This document shows, in pieces, positions 12,679-26,800 of a stretch of 64,000 nt of DNA (positions within the stretch are counted from its first letter, which is position 1; every line of letters starts with the position of its first letter). Origin of the DNA: Malurus cyaneus samueli. Its lineage: Eukaryota > Chordata > Aves > Passeriformes > Maluridae. The notes beneath the pieces are model-generated. The model was not told the DNA's origin. It did not search any database and saw nothing but the letters and a program-made list of their open reading frames with translations. The stretch covers positions 26,863,741-26,927,740 of the forward strand of contig CM019216.1 in the NCBI GenBank assembly GCA_009741485.1, written 5' to 3'. Position numbers and translations under genes: made by a program.

Positions 12679-15600
12679 TCTGGTAGCAGAGTTGCCAAGC
12701 AAAGAGTTCAACTGGCTGGGAATTTACATTCCCAACAATATTGAAGGACCCTGGGAAAATGACTTCTCTTTTCTGGACAAAAGCTTTACCACCTCAGACA
12801 TAAAAATAATGTTGACGTCTCTTGAAAACTTATTTTCAGAGACACAGTTGTATGACTCTGTAATTTTCCCTCATTTTCAGTGACTTTGGTGATGTGTTCA
12901 TTCATTTTAACTGCAGCTTATTTTATTAGCTACAAACTAACTCAAACCAGTGATAAGTTTCTTTTGGTCAATTTTGTTCTGTGGCCCACTTTACCTGCTT
13001 TGTCCGTGTTAATTTTTCCAAATATTTGTCTCACAGTTTGTAACAGGAAAATAAATTTAGTTGAAAAAGTTGCAAAGTCAGTGTGACCTGAATGAATGTG
13101 ATATTTAGAGCTACTCATGCAGATACGGCACAAAAGAGGAGAGCTTTCAAAATGTTCATAACTGATGGGGCAAAGAAAACAGGAACTCCAAAGAAACTGC
13201 CTAAAGAACAGTGAGCTGAGGCTCAAAAGAGATTAAAAAGCTGCAGATATTGACCTTCTTTTTGAGACATTCAAGAAGGATCAATAATCTCGAGATCACA
13301 CACATTTGAAGGAAAAAACCCCTCAGAAACCTATAATCAGAATCACATGATAGATCATAAAGAACCAGTAAAAGAAACATTTGGAACAGAGTGAGGACTG
13401 ACAATGAAGTTTAAAACTCATCAAGGAATTCATGTTGTAAAAGCTAGCTAGAGAACAGGGAGGGTGGTCATCAGGTTTGAATAAGAAGAGATTAGATACT
13501 ATGGTATGTATGGTTTCAGAATCTAGGGAAATAGTGGCAGTTCTACACAGAGAGAAAAACATCTAGTGGAGGTTAAAAATTATTAATGAGGAATTATATT
13601 GTTTAATATGGCAACATGAAAACATAAAAATAAAAAATATAATATTGCTCACTGAAAGATTAGATTAAGTTTTCCCAACAAAACTAACCCAGAATTAATT
13701 CCAACAGACATAGGGCAGGATCAGAGAAGGAGAATGAAATTGTTGCTTTGCCCCTGAAGCTGAATCAGATCTTATAGTAATGGGACTATTTTATCTCTTT
13801 GCTTCCACTATGAACTTCCTGTGATCTGTGATCACATCCTTGACTTAGTGTCACACAAATGTGTATAAACTTGTTCTCATACCTTGTATTATCAATGAGG
13901 GCCAGGACCACTACACTCTGTTTCTCTCACAATAGGGAAATAAGAAGTGCTTTTGTTTAGACACATGTAAGTATAAACGTAAGGCAAAATTAAACTACAC
14001 ACTTTCTTAGCGAAAAAAAAAAAAATCACCAGTAGGCTGATCTACTGATTTTATGTATAACACAAATGATAATAAATGAACAAACCTATAAATAAGAAAA
14101 AACTGAGATGTCAGCTGCATTCACAGATACCCAGGTGGTTTTTGTGTGCATCTGAAATGTTTAGATGCTTCTTTGTATTACGGATGTTGCTAATCTCAAA
14201 CACCTTCACTGTGCCTTTGGCTTTGCAGAGAAGGAACTCTTAGGGTTGCTTATTTTTTTAAGATTGAAAGTCTTCCATTAAAAAAAGTGTAGCACTTCAG
14301 TGCCTCAGGATGGCTCTACACCATACTCACTGATTTGAAATTATTGCAGCAGTTCGCTTTTTGTAATACGTGTCTTTCCTTTAGATGGTAGGGATTCTGG
14401 GCTTCCAAATGAGAAAATAATTTAAAATTATTGGTGTGCTTCATATTTTTAGGAGACCTTCATTCTTTCAAATTAGAATTCCAATTTGTGAAGCGCTCCA
14501 ATAACTTTAAATTGCTGTGTACTCTAGATCCAAACCCTAAACTTTCCGAAGTGAAGACCTTATAAAATTGTTGAAATAATTCTGAATTAAATTGCAGATA
14601 CATGACTAGAATTTCAATTTATTTTTATTTTAAATCCTTAATTTAAAAAATCCTAATCTGAAAAAAATAAATATAAACTCATATCATATGTTCCATTTCT
14701 AAAGCTCTTGAATTTTTTCTCAGTCATTTTAGAAGCCTTCTGTTTAATTATTGTGAATGTCAAAGTATTGAAGGGAAAAGCTGAATCCTTTAGTATCTTT
14801 TTGAAAGGGACACTGTCTTCATTTCCCTACTACACAATATAAATAGACCTTGGACTACTTGCAGACCTTGGACTACTACTTATGAAGATTTTCTATATAA
14901 GGCCCACAAAAGCTGTCTGTAGTTACCATTGACAGAACAATCTGATGATCTCCTGTGGTAGGCTGGGAGAGCTGGAGGCAGGAGCTGATCAACATTTGGA
15001 GAGCCAGCTGTTTTCCCAATTCTTCCTCTTGTCTTGCACCTCAGCAAGAATGTATTTTGACAATTTGCTTTCAAGGCTTTACAGTGCAAGATTTAGTCAT
15101 GTATGTGCATGATTTTTGCTGTCCATCCACAGCCTATCTTGAGTTAAGAAGGACTAATACGTAGTGTACCAGTGTTTATGCATAAAACAAAGTCAGAGAA
15201 AACAGTTTCTCTACTATTCAGATAGAATCTGTGGGGTGCTCAGCCCAATTATGCATATTTTTTGTGCAAAACCATTGACCCAGAATTTTCTGGACATTTA
15301 CAAAGCAGTGTGGAGCAGCATCCCGTGCAAAGACAAATTTTATTCATAGCTCTACTATAATTCCATACAAAACCATCTGAATGCTCAGAATGTGAGGGAA
15401 CAAGAGTCAAATCTACAAGCACACTTTGTTGAATTAATATGGCATTTGAGTTTGCTATATACACGCATGATTTTCCCCACAAATGTGTCAAATTGCCCAA
15501 AATTTCATTCAACTACAAGCTATTACCATAGTCACAGAAAAACACAAACAAATACGTGACCTTCTTTATATTTAAAATCAGCTACTGTTCCCCCTTAGCC

Positions 15601-17944
15601 TGCTAAAGAGTTAGAAGGAGCTCAACACCTGACATTGATTTTTCAAAGGAGGGCCACATTTACTGGTACATTCTGCCTCACAGTGCTGATGCCAATCACC
15701 TTAATCAGCTGAATAAACTCAGTTCATGCCTGCTGTGCATATCTGAAGAGGTACAAACGAGCAAAGCAAAGCACACCATCAAAACTGGCTCAATATGTTA
15801 CTAATAACATTAAAAAGGCATTAGGTTTAACAGCTAAGCAAATAACAATCAAAATTGAGGAGATGTGCAGGTATCCTGGTATTGAATTTTATTTGACTCT
15901 GCATAAAAATGTATTTCTATGTCTTAGCAAGAAGTAGTTGGAACAGTGATTCTTCATTCTTCTGTTAGAGTTTCTTTTACATTAATACATACTTTCCATT
16001 ACTTTTAAAAGAATATGCTAACATAAACACCAGAAGTTCAGACTTTTAGTCTGAATAAGTGATCCAAGTGTAGTGAAATATTTTCATCTTAGAGAATGGA
16101 GTAAAGCCCCTTTCTGAGCTGTATGCCCTCCCTTTTAAGCCTAAACTCCATGTGGTTCTGAACTTCCTGGAGCTAGCTTAAGACTGTGGATGACAAAAAC
16201 TGGTGTAAAGATATCTGTTACAATGCCAAAAATGGTACAGACTCCTGTTACAAATAAATGGCAAGCATACCCATGCATATGAATGTTTTTACAGTTTTTG
16301 TGGAAAGTTTATGGCCTAGGTTGACTACATAGGAGCAGTACTTTTGCATGTACTCATTTCTTCACACCAAAGGCATCTCCAAAATGCTCACTGTTTATTC
16401 TGAAAGTGGAGATGGCTCTTTTTTATACACATCTGTAAGCAGATATAATTAATTAGTTCCCAACTTTCTTAGTTCTTCTTTCTGCGAAGTCCAGCTTCAG
16501 TCAATAACCGCATTACTCACTTTTTCTGCTTGCTTTAACCTGAATTTTAGGATTTTTTTCCCCTATGTTTTCCCTATTCCAGCCATTTTCCCTATTCCCA
16601 GTTACAAAGAGAAGTGTTAGGAAAAGAAACAAAATTAATCAGATGAGCAGCAGGAGAAACAACTACTCACAATAAAAATATTTCCTCCTAAGAAATGTTA
16701 ATAGAAGTTTTCATTTTGTAATATTGGATAGGTTCATTTTTCTATACAAATTTATAGACCATAAAGAAAAACAATTACACCATAACTAGAGAATTTTGCA
16801 CCTATTTTGGTTAGTATTCAGGAATTTTATGTCTTAAATACCTGTGCTTCAGAGAAAGAAAGGAAAAGAATTTCTCTGCCATGCTGACAAAGAGGAAATC
16901 ACTTAACATACCTAAAAAGTTGTCTAGAAATCCCTATGGGGAACCTTACATATTCAGTAAACCTTATGTGAGAATGACAAAAGCTTGTTACATGAAAAAT
17001 ACATGTTACATTTATTCATAGCAGACCATGTGAACACACTGTTCCTGTTCTGACATGGAAGATGAGAACCCATAATCAGCTGACCTCCTTTCACCTAGAG
17101 ATAAGAGATTGCTTTTATGGATTTGTTTGGGTTTTGGGTTTTTTTTTTAGAAATTTATTTCACATGTAAAGAAAGAAAAAGCTGGAAATAAGGACTGTGT
17201 AAATTTTATGCAAACTTTCAGTCTGTCTTGAATTCCAGATCCTATTGAAAGAAACATTGATTTTCAAATTTTAGACTAGAATTTCTCAGATTTTGGCTGG
17301 TTCAATATTTTAAAATACGAACTACTTGAAAGAGTAGGCCCTGCTTTTTGTTAAAACTGACTGGTTTTTGAGGAAGCCAAACTCAACAGACAAAACTTCT
17401 GACCTGTGTTTCATATTCAGATAGAACACAAAACCAGAAAACATCAACTTGGCTTCAGATTTTAATTCAGCCTCTTCAAAGAGCTCTACCACAAGCAATC
17501 TTTTGGAGACACTCTTCATTGTATGTCCACTGGGATTGAATCTGAGTTTGATGCCGTCTACTCATAATAATAAAATTGTTGTGTGAAAATAATTTTAAGA
17601 ACACTAAAACTCTCCAAATAAGTTTAGAAACACATACTCCAAAGGTCTTGATCTATAATTGCATAAATTTAAAGTTACTCTGAAAATTGTGCCAAAATAG
17701 TTCTTGAATTTCAGTTCAGTTTCTCTAGTTCAAAACTGCCAGTTGCTATTCTATTGTTATTGGGTGTTACCACATTGATTTGGACCTCTGCTGCTACACA
17801 CTTGCCACCACTTTGTGCTGTATAAAAATGCATGTATGATTTTAGTGCTATGAGATCTGGATTCTCAGTCCTCAGTGTTGCAGAATTCTTTGTTGTGAGT
17901 CCACAATAACAGCTTTAGAAAAGAATGAGAATTTAAAATGGTGC
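12679..17944 (+). other. ADGRB3 intron sequence, no gene recognised
   Basis: AT-rich intronic sequence without a recognisable exon or transposon. A 15-base direct duplication (AGACCTTGGACTACT) occurs at about 14845-14877. An A-run lies near 14010 and a T-run near 17140. Nothing else stood out. Confidence 0.55.
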
Positions 17945-18500
17945 CTATTCCCCATAAGTATCGTATATTTCTGAGGCATTAAATGGTATGAAATTTCTAA
18001 ATGTCCAATCCTTGTCATCAGCTTGGCAAGCAGGCAGCACAGATGTGACAGAAGGAATATTAAGGGCTAATTTTATACCATCAATCTGTTTGTCATCAGC
18101 ATATAAATGAAATTTAGGCCCACATTGACAGAACAGATTATTGAAGAGAAGCAGGTACAGATTAAAAATCAGGGCCTTGAGAAGAGAAACCTGTGTGACA
18201 CCTGCAGAGAAATTTTTGTGGAACTGATCAAACCACAGGAGGTAAGACAATCTCATTTCATTAGATTTAAGTAGAACCAAGAAATAACACTTCAAAGCAC
18301 CTCTTACCAAGAATTGAGTATCTGCTTATGTCAAAGACAGATATAGGTAGGAGGCTAACTAGAAAAATATCTGCTTGGATTCTCAAGGAACTTCCGTTGC
18401 TGTAATGATGCACGTTTGGAAATACATTGTGGTCTGAAATGAAGCTAATTCTAAAAGAGCAAGGGCCCATCAGAAGGCAAACAAGACAACTATCTGTTCA
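17945..18500 (-). mobile_element. Fossil L2-like LINE, reverse transcriptase fragment
   Basis: Minus-strand translation shows, in order, a decayed run resembling the L2-family stretch around HHSTETALLR and LLDLSAAFDT (18470 to about 18300), then after a frameshift near 18290 GVTQVSLLKALIFNLYLLL, matching RT motif B (GVPQGSVLGPLLFSLYMLP type), then FHLYADD, the catalytic motif C, with YADD at 18092-18103. It continues with ACQADDKDWTFRNF, which matches the usual L2 stretch of the form ACLADIKDWMSSNF. The order and spacing are those of the reverse transcriptase of L2/CR1-superfamily LINEs. The frame is broken and many conserved residues are changed, so it is a dead, old copy. L2 rather than CR1 is my preference because of the LYADD and DIKDWM context. 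The boundaries are approximate. Confidence 0.75.
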
Positions 18501-18667
18501 AGAGAATTAGCAAAAAGACCCAGCTTATCAAATAAATGGTCTAATTATAAAAGAAATTAAAGTTAAAATGAATTTCAGGGTCCTATACAAGTTTTTACAG
18601 TGACTAACATGAGTATAAATAAGTTTTCCTGAAGCAAGGTTAGGATATTAACAGACAACAAGGAATC

Positions 18668-19240
18668 AAAGAATTATTTAGGTTGCAAAAGACCTCGAAG
18701 ATCATTGGGTCCAATCATTAATGTAACATTGCCAAGTGCCAGACTACACTATGTCCCTAAGTGCAACATCTCCACACCTTTTAAATGCCTCTAGGGATAC
18801 TAACTTAACCACATCCCTTGGCAGCCCGTTCCAATGCCTGAAAATTCTTTCTGTGAAGAAATTTTTCCTAATATCCAATCTAAACCTCCCCTAAAACAAC
18901 TTGAGCCCATTTCCTCTTGCCCTGTCACTTGATATTTGGTGAAAGAAACTCTCAGCGCACTACACCCTTCTTTTAGGGAGTTGTAGAGAGCAATAAGGCC
19001 CCCACTGAGCCTCTTTTTCTCCAGCATAAACACCCTCAGCTCCCTCAGTCATTCCTGACTGGACTTGTGCTCCAGACCCTTCACCAGCTCCATTGCCCTT
19101 CTCTGGACTCTCTCAGGCCCCTCAATGTCCATCCTGCAGTGAGGGGCCCAGAACTGGACACAGGATTTGGAGTGTGAACTCACCAGTGCTGAGTACAGGG
19201 CAAAAATCACTCCCTAGTCCTGCTGGACACATAATTTCTG
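18668..19240 (-). mobile_element. CR1 retrotransposon, 5'-truncated, minus orientation
   Basis: The + strand begins with a decayed form of the CR1 3' end and continues with typical CR1 reverse-complement phrases (GACCTCGAAGATCATTGGGTCCAA, about 18691-18714; TGCCAAGTGCCAG; CTTGCCCTGTCACTTG). The minus translation includes [20 protein letters not shown] (near 19010), the C-terminal part of the CR1 ORF2 protein, with frameshifts. The copy stops near 19240, so about 0.6 kb of the 3' end is left. 5' truncation is normal for CR1. It lies next to the L2-like fossil; the two are separate families. Confidence 0.9.
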
Positions 19241-22200
19241 GTCTAATCCCATCAGACTGATACATGTGTTTGAGGAGACCCGAAAGTTAATATTTCCTCG
19301 GTTTCAAGCACTGTTTGGTTTAATCATCAGCTTGAGTACAAGAAACAGGAAAAACATGAAAGTTATGAGGACATGATCACCTGCTGTTTTGAAGAGAAAA
19401 AGTACCAAATCCTGGCCAAAAAAATAGGAACGTCTGTGAGCATGTTACTTTGCTACCAAGAGTATCAAAGCAATTTGTCACAGATGCTAGAAAGCACTCC
19501 CAGGTTACTTTCAAGTATTTGCAACAGTAGCTGAGGAATCAATCAATCCATGTAATGCCCAAAAGTGAAGGCATTTTCCCTTGCTGTAATTAGTATAATG
19601 ACTGATAAATATCCAGTGGTTACATATTGGTAATAGATAACAAAGAGCTGATTATTGATCCCTGGGGATGCCTCCAGTCTGACTTCACATGGATGATTAA
19701 AAGCTGTCTGTAGGGTGTAAAATCTATTAGAAGCATTCAAGTGTAATAAAAGTAATTCCCAGACATGTTTCAGGAGTAGAAAGCAAAATTTCACGGTTTG
19801 TAATATCAAATGTTGCAGTAAACTTACAGAGAAAGGGAAGGAAAACCCTTACCACAGTTTGTCAGCAGAGCATTTTTCATTCTTTGTCTGCTAGGGGGAA
19901 CTTCAAAGCAGGCTTGAAATGTTCTTCACCAGCTTTGTTCCAATTGAGCAAAACCCAAACAAGCCCCTCATACAGCAGATCTTAGACATAAATTGGGGAA
20001 CTTGAAATTAATTTGTCCAAGGAAAAAAAAGGAAAACATCCCAACACCAAAAATGAAAACAGGACAAAACAAATTACAAACCAAAATCAAACCCAAATCA
20101 ACAGAGAAGGGGGAAAACTGGTGTTCTCATGTTAAAATTCATAATAAGCCATGCTGCAGACAGCAAGACAACCACATTGGACAGAATGGAATATTAAAAA
20201 AGAGTACCTGAAATATATTTCTCTTCAGTATTGGGTGCATACATAGAAATAGACATGGAGAACCAGACATCTCAATGAGGCTTAATTCAGTATTTTACAG
20301 TTGCAGATGTCATTACATATTTATGGACAATAGTCTTGTTGCTTTAATTGAGGAGGATCAATGAGGCACACATCTATTATATTATGGATTTCTATTATGA
20401 CCTTTGATATGATGAAATCTGTAATGACCTTTGAGACTATTTGCTTTTGAAGCTATAATTTTACCCTTATTTTCCTTCTGAATGCCTGGAGATTTATGTC
20501 AACTCTTCCTTCTCAAAGGAGAAACTTTCATCCACAACCTCTTTAGTGTTCTTGAGGTTGATTCATGAAAAAAATAGGTGTAGAAGAATCAAATAACATA
20601 AACCCTGCTTCTGAAAGCCAAATTGCTTTCAAAGAGAACAGAATCGGAAAAATTTTGGATTCTGGCACATTTGCATCATGTTTGCTTTCTGGGTATCTTC
20701 TGCATCAGCAATTTTGACACAGCTCTGAATGCAGGCTGTAGTTTGAGATTGTTTCACATTGCAAGAATGGGTCATACCTGTGTTTCTACAGACAATCATA
20801 ATCTACTTTACTTTCTGACTCCACAATTCTTGTGTTCTGGCTGTGGTTCATTTAAGCCTTAAACATGCCTAGAACTCTACTTGCTGCCTGGTGCTGCAAG
20901 GCTCACTGTCCTGGCAGATGAGACACAGGTAACCCAGTCTCCTCACAGACCACAAATCTGAGAAATTCTCTTCCCTTCATAATATACACTGATATTTTTT
21001 AAACTTTTTTTTCCCCTTGTGCTAATGCCAGTGCAAATATTAAGGGGCACATCCCTCACACACACACCAAAACTTTATGACTTTCTGTGTCTGCTTTTCC
21101 TTCCTGTGCTAAGCAGATCATCGCAACATAAATACACGGTGCCTAAGCAGCAGTCCTGGATCATCCAGGGATCAGCCAAAAAGCTTTAGATCTGCCACAC
21201 AAACTGAGGGTTTTAAGCACTCTCCAGTCATCCTCAAGGACCTAACCCAGAGATGCTTGCATGTACACTACATCCCACCATGTTTTAGTAGGGAGAAAAG
21301 ATAAATGTCCTGATGCTCATCTCACATCCATTAAGAAAGCAATTCTTTTCTGTTAATGCTGAAGCGATCTGTGAAATTCCTTTTACATGGGATCGTGATA
21401 GAGACCTGTGTTTTTGGACATGCCTTAAACCAGAGTTCAGAATAGATGTGTAAAATATGAGTGATAGAGAAAATTCTTCTTAAATAAAGATAAAGAAATC
21501 TTAGTGGTACAAATTAAAAATATTAAATTACACGGGGGTCAGCTTACAGAATAAGATGCATTGGGAAGTGATCATTGTGCTGCCAGTATGCAAATCTGTA
21601 AGGATGTTTTATCAGCCTAGAGTGTTAGCTCCCTGTCCTGCTTGCTGGCCAAGATTTCAAAGAAAGGATGAATGAATCAAACAGAACTTGAATGTTTCCT
21701 GTGATATAGGGGAAAAAAAAAAGCTGTAATTAGTATAACTAATTAGTGGACATTTGTAAGCCATTCTTGCAATACCATAGGAAAAGGCATCTCAAGGTCC
21801 TTCCCTGTTCAATGTATTGTATTAATCTGCATAACATTTGCTCATTGTACTAGATAATACAGCTTTTCCTAAAGCTGGTTAATAAGGATCCCAGCCTTTT
21901 CAAGAAAGGTGCTGAAACTTTTGATTGCCCTCAATGGATTAACACAAAAATAAGAAAAAGTTTTCATTCAGCGTCACAAACATTATTCATTTCTCCTGTC
22001 TACCCATACTTGGATTATGGTATGGCACCTTGACCTCAGAGAGAATCAGGAATGGGTAACTCTGCAAGGGAAGGTGAGGCTGACAGCAAAACCTCAGATG
22101 AAAGGTGTGGGTTCAGCCATAGCCCTCTGATCAGCAGACAGCCCGTAGGGATGTGACAGGTCTGAGATCAGGCTGCAAGGTCAAGTCAGCAAGGCAAGGT

Positions 22201-23851
22201 CAGGACTGGCATGGTGCAAGGCCAAGCACATCATCACAACAGCCTGCCACAGACATGGACCAAGGGCAGGGGCCTGGGCTTCAGTGCACCCCGAGACAGG
22301 AGCTGAACTGTGTGTGTGTGTAGGTCCTAGCTTTTCACACCTTTTTTTCTTATGGCATAGGGGTTTACTCAGCACTCAAACAGGTACGCAGTTCTGGCAG
22401 ATCAGAAGTGACCCTGAGCACAGGAAGCCAAGCCTCTGGCAAGTGTGGGGAAAGAGGTCAAAGAGGAGATTTATAGAAAAGGACAGTTTTAAACTCATCA
22501 GAATAATCGATGCCTGTTGGCAAAATCTGGGCTCTGTCACTTTATAAGAAAGTACAACTTGTATAAAAAGTGTCCTTTCTAATTGCCTTAGAAAGTGTCC
22601 TTTCTAAGTCACTTTGGTTTTGGTTTTTTAATTCTTTATATGTAATATGCTACAGTATTAGTTTATATCTTCTTTGGTCCACAAATTTTCTGTTTAACTC
22701 AACAGGGATTGTATGCAGAGATCAATAATTTAAAAAAGAATGTTTTTTTCAGAATTATAAATTGTGCGATATAGAACCTTATACACCTTCTTGGTGGTGA
22801 TATGGCTTGTCAAATCTAAATACTTCTCAGAGAACATTGTACCTTACAGGAGGTCACTGTGTAAGAAAATTAGGCATTTGATCACTGACCCACTTCATGA
22901 TTTAGTTTCACAGAGTGAGTTTAATTCTGTGGCAGAAAGAACTTTGTTAATACTGTTTCAGCTATTTATTAATCTCATTGTTTTCCAATATGATGAATAC
23001 AATGCCTAACAAGGGAACTTTTCCACAGAAAATCAATTTTATGCAATATTATTGTGTTCCTGTACAGAACAATAAAACACTGAAAAAATATTTCTTGTTA
23101 TCATTTGTCTGACTACGGTATGCTTTATAGCTTGGATTTCTCAGTGTGTCAACTAATTAGCTTCACAAATTACTACGAAAATTCAGCTGCTTCCAAATGA
23201 TTGTTATGAACATATAAAATAGTTTCTACATCATCTAAAAATGAAATATGACCTTTTAAATGTTTAAACTTTACTTCCTTTTTTTTTGTGAGTCATGATA
23301 CTCCAGTTTATGTTCTATATTATGTTCCTGTTGAAGCACTGTTCAGACACATAAGATAAGCCCAATGCTTAAAAACATGTTCAATTTGATTGCAAAGTGT
23401 GTATTCAGATTATAGTAAGTGTTTCATATAAATGTGGAAATTAAATCTCTTAACTGGCAAATGGGGAGCCTGTCCACCCAAGAGATTAGGCTGTTTCACT
23501 TTTTCTGTTCTGAGGCTGAATGCCACAGTAATTTCAATTCCTAAATTAGGCAGTTTAAATAGACCCCTGAGTCAATTACACAAAGCCAACACTTCAAAGT
23601 CAGGGTGAGTGGCTGTACAAATGTCTCCTCCCTCCTCTCCCCAGTGCACACACACACACAGAAGCCCGAAGATGACCTTGAACACACACACCGCGGACCT
23701 GCTCCAAAGCCATCAAAGCCAGCTGAAACTCTTCTGCTTACTTCAGCTGGTTTGGGATCTTACATTTGCATTTGTAAAACAGTTCTGCTCAGTTCGGAAA
23801 TCTAATGGGTCACATCTGTGCAAACCCTGAAACAAGCATACAATAGTTATT

Positions 23852-23891
<40 letters not shown>

Positions 23892-26800
23892 ATGCAGATT
23901 TCTAAGCCATGTGGATAAACTGCCAAGTTTTACCTTGTCCGGTTCCCAATTTTGTGTTCAAATGTACAAGATACAGCACAGTCCCATTGCAGTCATCTGT
24001 AATGGAAGGCACTTCAGAACTTCCAGGAGTGCAGCTCCCTTTAGAAGAAATCATGGGCTTGTAGCACACAGTGACACAGTGAAGGAGGTTACTCAGGAGA
24101 TCACTTACCCCTGCCTCTGACCCATTCCCAGTAGACTGGTCAGCAGGCTGCTCTGAAAAACTTGAGACGATGGAGATTCCACAGCTCCCCAAGGCAGTAT
24201 GATCAAGGCTTCATCGTGTCTGCAGCTGGGAAGTTTTCCCTGAGCTCCTACCTCAGTCTAAGCTCAGCACTTTTTTCCCAGTCTTTGGCAGAAAAGAACA
24301 GGGCAGTATTTTCTCTTCCTGGCAACCTCTTTTACATGAGAAAACTGTTGTCATGTTTCCTCAGGTTTTGTTTTTTTTTCCTCAATTGACTATGCCAGTT
24401 GTTACAGCTTTTCTCATAGGTTGTGTTTTCTGGATCTTTTTATCTTTTCTGTTGCTCTCTGCTGTGCTCTCTCCAATTGCTTTGCCCTTTCATCAAACAT
24501 TGTGTGTTAAATTGGACACTGCCCAGTAGAGGATTAAACTGTCCAAATATTCTCTATACACATATATATTTCTATTTTCATTGAACTTGCAAAGGAAGGG
24601 GAATATTTCATATCTCACATTTCTTAGGACACTAAGCAGAGTAGAAGATATTAAATCTGACCATCAGATCACAAAGTTTGTCTACAATATATGACTAAAT
24701 GCCAGGAATTGACCTGGGCCTGCTTTGGCATCGTAAGATATCAGTGACCAAGTTCAGGCTGCTGTTGGTTGTTTCTTCAAGAGTTAATTTCTTCTACATA
24801 TCCTCCAACCATCCAGTCTGTTGGATGTTGGATTTTTGCACACCTTTTAATCAGATGAGTTTGAATTGTGTGTAGTTTTGTTGTTTCTCATATTAGTCTT
24901 GAATTAAAATACCTACTACCTTGTGACACAGAAGAGAAGGTGGGAAGAAATCAATCTTTTCTTAGCACTAAATTTTAAAAATATGATAGAGGAAGTGAGT
25001 GCAAAAATGATGTGGCTTTCATATGTTGCAGAGTTGACTCATAAGCTGAAAAAAAAGTGGTTGAGAAATATGATCAAACAATGTTTTAGTGACCTATTAA
25101 TCTAATGAGATTCCAAAGAGGAACTGCAGAGATGAAAGATTAGCTGGAAAGAGGAGCAATTGTGGTTGATAGTGAATACAAAATGAAATACCGTATGTGG
25201 CTGTAACTTCATAGATAGAGTCATAAAAATATACACATTCTGTTTGCATGAGCTTTTCACACAAATCCCTTGGGAGTTAGTGAAGAATTTGCTTTTCCAA
25301 AAGAAAGCTTTGGTAATTTTATATACTGTCTTTTCCTTTATGTAGCAACCTCCGTTCAATTACCCAAAACTAAATATGAACAGTTGAAACAATTATTCTA
25401 GTTCTCTGCATATAAAGCATGGTGTGCATTTGTGAAAGGACCCCAAACTGGTAAAGCGAAAAATGTAGGAGTCACAAGATAGCTGGAAGCCTCTTCCCTT
25501 CATTGATATGATGACTTACTTGCCATGGAAAGCAGTGCTTACAGGACATGCATTTATGACTATATTTGATATGCTGCCTCATGGACACGGGGGCAACATT
25601 TCCAGAAAGACCTTCACAAAATCTTAGTGTGAGCTTTGCAGGTTCTGGCAGCAATTTCACAGGAAATTTCTAAACAAGTGCAGATAAAGAAGGAGACTTG
25701 TGCTGGCTACAGCAGCACAAACTCAGATAAATTCTTATATAAATTCTGTGAAACAATCCACAGAATTAGCAAACAGTAGATTGCAATTGCTGTTTGCATT
25801 TTGACTTTCAAAAACACTGTTTCATTATAAACATGGTGGCATTAGAACCAGATTCTTCATGGACTTAAATATGTAAAGATGGGACTATCTACATGTATAA
25901 TGTTGCATAGACAACTGTGTGAATGCTCAGTGAGTTATAGGAATGGTGATGTGTCTTGTATATCAAGGTTTCCTTTGTCAATTCAAATGAGCAAAAATTG
26001 TATGTAAACAATTTAATTTTAAGAGAAGAACACAAGATTTAATGGAAGACAATTTTTGAATCAATATTGAAATCTAATGTTGCAACTTTTTTTGTCTTTA
26101 CATTTATCTTAATTTTTACAAAGTTCCTTAAAAGACTACATCAATTTATTTTAAATCAGAAATTAAGTGTTTTGAGTGTTTTGTACTTGCAGATACTCCC
26201 GTTTCCCATGATTTGCAATAAAATCATATTCACGTTATTTTTTCCTAATTAACTTTTAATGCTATTACAAGCATAAATTGATATTTACCTTGTTTGTCAA
26301 AAATTCTTAAATATTTATTCCTCATATCCAAGACCATTTTCCGTCATGTTCTTCTCTCATTCATCAGTTTAGCCATCACCCTTTGTATTCACCACATCTA
26401 CTACAGGCTTGATCAAAACTAATATTAACATCATGCAGGTAGTGCTAGATTTGTCCTTGATCGTGGAGCAGAAGTTCGCATTCATCACTGTTAAATGAGG
26501 ATAAGATATTTGAAAACCTGTTAATTTGCTGGGGGAGGTACATAAACATGCTGAACACAGAACTCACAAAGATGTTTTGGGAAAGTTTACAGAACTTTTA
26601 ATTAAAGTGCCATCTGCTATGTACAGACGTAAAAGAATTTCTTGGACAGAATATGCACAGAGCCATTATGCAATAAGTTTAGCTTCTTCCTGACACCCAT
26701 CTCAAGTGTTTCTTTTCCTAATAGCTGCCCCAGGCCATGGTCTTTCTTGAGCTGCATTGCCATCTTTTTATCCCCTGTCAGTAAGACCTTCCTTTCATGA

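Noticed and set aside
12530..12883. 117-codon open frame on the + strand
   Set aside because: It starts inside the antisense LTR and runs out through its border; there is no known domain and it crosses the target-site duplication.
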